Shown: positions 6,508 through 7,321 of the stretch, one piece after another | Layout: the number at the start of each line of letters is the position of its first letter | How positions within the stretch are numbered: position 1 is the first letter of the stretch | DNA from: an uncultured Clostridia bacterium | GTDB lineage: Bacteria; Bacillota; Clostridia; Christensenellales; Borkfalkiaceae | Assembly: GCA_947632165.1 (NCBI GenBank) | Contig: CANROI010000067.1 | Coordinates: forward strand, 1-7,321 | DNA length: 7,321 bases | Direction of reading: 5' to 3' | The notes under the pieces: model-generated | Databases searched by the model: none | The model's input: only the letters and a program-made list of their open reading frames with translations | Told to the model about the DNA's origin: nothing | Made by a program: the position numbers and the translations under genes

Positions 6508-6530
6508 AACGCCGGGATCGGACGTTTTTT
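6508..6530 (+). terminator. probable intrinsic terminator of the asd-dapA-dapB operon
   Basis: The stem AACG-CCG (6508-6514) pairs with CGG-ACGTT (6519-6526, A6522 bulged) around a GGAT loop and runs into six T residues (6525-6530). It lies 84 nt after dapB and just before the end of a convergent gene, where a terminator is expected. The T run is on the plus-strand side only, so it should not serve the minus-strand gene. The other bases of 6425-6507 show nothing I can call. Confidence 0.6.
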
Positions 6531-6539
6531 CGCGGATTT

Positions 6540-7090
6540 TCAATCCTGCTTGTGCATTCTGCAATGATCGATTATAAACAGTGCGACAGAGATCATGGCG
6601 ATGATCGCAAATGCCAATAAATCCCATTTGTCAAAAGCCGAAACCGAAAGGTCTTTTGCAAGACTGATATTGATCATGATACACAGGGGCATTGCCAATA
6701 ATAAAGAAATGGCAGCCGCGATGATCATTCTCTTCTTTAGTTTTCTGAAAATAAGATAGACACACCAAAGATAAACGACCGAATAAAGCGCCATGCTGAT
6801 TCCGATCGACATGATCAGATGATTTTCAACGATGATGCTCATCACATACAGAACGGAATGATTAAAATGCTGAAGATAACCAAAGAACCGAGCGTTCCTT
6901 TGCCTCCGTATTTTACAAGCGGTATCAATACGGACCACGCAAACAGAGTTGCAGCAATCGGATATAGCGACCAAGAAAACGTTCCCGAAATTGCCATATC
7001 ACAGATAGAGCAAACAATGATGCCGAGCAACAGCGATCCCGAAAATAACAAGGCCGATACGTTTCGGAACGACATTTTGTTTTCGTTCAT
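6540..7090 (-). pseudogene. small six-helix membrane protein, interrupted by a one-base frameshift
   Basis: The N-terminal frame starts at ATG 7090 and stops after 82 codons (stop ending at 6842). The rest is open in another frame down to the stop at 6540-6542. Slipping back one base at about 6850/6851 joins IIPF to LYVMSIIVENHL and gives a continuous 183-residue protein. It would have six hydrophobic helices at about 10-30, 40-60, 66-86, 94-115, 122-143 and 158-175, with basic loops (RKLKKR) after helix 4. The break is inside helix 3. Adding one C (TTC-CTG instead of TTCTG) restores the frame. The gene has a good promoter and GGGGAGGAG ribosome binding site. Its codons are much more AT-rich than those of the dap genes. 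The repaired protein resembles small uncharacterised Firmicutes membrane proteins; no function can be assigned. A sequencing or assembly error is as likely as true gene decay. No standard slippery heptamer is visible. Confidence 0.75.
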
Positions 7091-7126
7091 GGCATTGATC
7101 TCCTCCCCGAATGATCTTGTAATATC

Positions 7127-7155
7127 ATTATAACAAAATCATCGGGATTTTTCAA
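7127..7155 (-). promoter_or_regulatory. near-consensus sigma-A promoter for the frameshifted membrane gene
   Basis: On the minus strand, -35 TTGAAA (7155-7150) and a perfect -10 TATAAT (7132-7127) are separated by 17 bp. The start would be near 7120, with GGGGAGGAG (7109-7101) following and the ATG at 7090. The spacer contains the dyad AAAATC-ATCGG-GATTTT (7135-7151), which could be an operator or chance. Confidence 0.85.
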
Positions 7156-7321
7156 CAATAATCGGGAAACCGGCTGAAACTTTTTTATTGATGGACAGCG
7201 AGGCCATCAAAATGCCGGGCGGCGGCATGGCGGCCCGCACATTTCCATTCCGAAGCGCCGAGGAAACTTCCTTGGCTCTTTGAATAAAAACCGCATAAAA
7301 TTCGCTAACGCGGTCCGAAAC
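7139..7321 (-). other. open minus-strand frame at right edge, possible 3' end of a gene
   Basis: From the right edge a minus-strand frame stays open for 60 codons and stops with TGA at 7141-7139, inside the spacer of the next promoter. It would end ...PIIVEKSR. I recognise no domain, and proline-rich (MPPPG) and basic patches give no clear fold. Other frames over the same bases are also largely open, including a 30-codon plus-strand ORF (7191-7283) without a ribosome binding site. Coding is therefore unproven; the stretch may instead be non-coding or a repeat. The 5' part lies outside the window. Confidence 0.25.

Noticed and set aside
6819..7133. A 104-codon plus-strand frame opposite the frameshifted membrane gene
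   Set aside because: It has no promoter or ribosome binding site and no hydrophobic or domain pattern. The minus strand has promoter, ribosome binding site and six coherent helices.
7191..7283. A 30-codon plus-strand ORF near the right edge
   Set aside because: No ribosome binding site or promoter precedes it, and no family is recognised. It is left only as part of the unexplained right-edge region.

Overview
The window looks like a chromosomal piece of a high-G+C anaerobic Firmicute, probably a Clostridia relative. This is an inference from the lysine-riboswitch-controlled asd-dapA-dapB operon, the YqeM-like methyltransferase, the Hsp33 gene, strong GGAGG ribosome binding sites and sigma-A promoters. 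I cannot name a genus from sequence alone.

Region 1 (1-3309, minus strand) is a tightly packed operon read leftwards from a promoter at 3355-3383. It encodes a six-helix membrane protein with a DUF624/YesL-like core and a charged tail, a class I SAM-dependent methyltransferase, the redox-activated holdase Hsp33 (hslO), and the N-terminal 153 residues of a TPR-like protein that runs off the left edge. Gene junctions are a 3-nt gap, a 25-nt overlap and a 17-nt overlap, so translation is probably coupled.

Region 2 (3310-3669) is a divergent control region. Two back-to-back sigma-A promoters have -35 boxes about 20 bp apart. The rightward transcript starts at a lysine riboswitch whose P1 to P5 helices can all be drawn, followed by a mutually exclusive antiterminator and a UUCG-capped intrinsic terminator just before the asd ribosome binding site.

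Region 3 (3670-6424, plus strand) is asd-dapA-dapB: aspartate-semialdehyde dehydrogenase (archaeal/fungal-type subfamily), dihydrodipicolinate synthase and dihydrodipicolinate reductase. These three consecutive steps lead from aspartyl phosphate to tetrahydrodipicolinate, feeding lysine and the diaminopimelate of peptidoglycan. Lysine would switch the operon off through the leader. A probable terminator lies at 6508-6530.

Region 4 (6540-7321) is visibly more AT-rich. It holds a convergent minus-strand gene for a small six-helix membrane protein that is split by a single-base frameshift yet keeps a near-consensus promoter. At the right edge is an open minus-strand frame of uncertain reality. 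This is the most accessory-looking part of the window. I see no CRISPR array, transposase, tRNA or rRNA, and no convincing evidence of a wholly new multi-gene system. The best leads are the riboswitch switching architecture, the frameshifted gene and the unexplained right-edge sequence.
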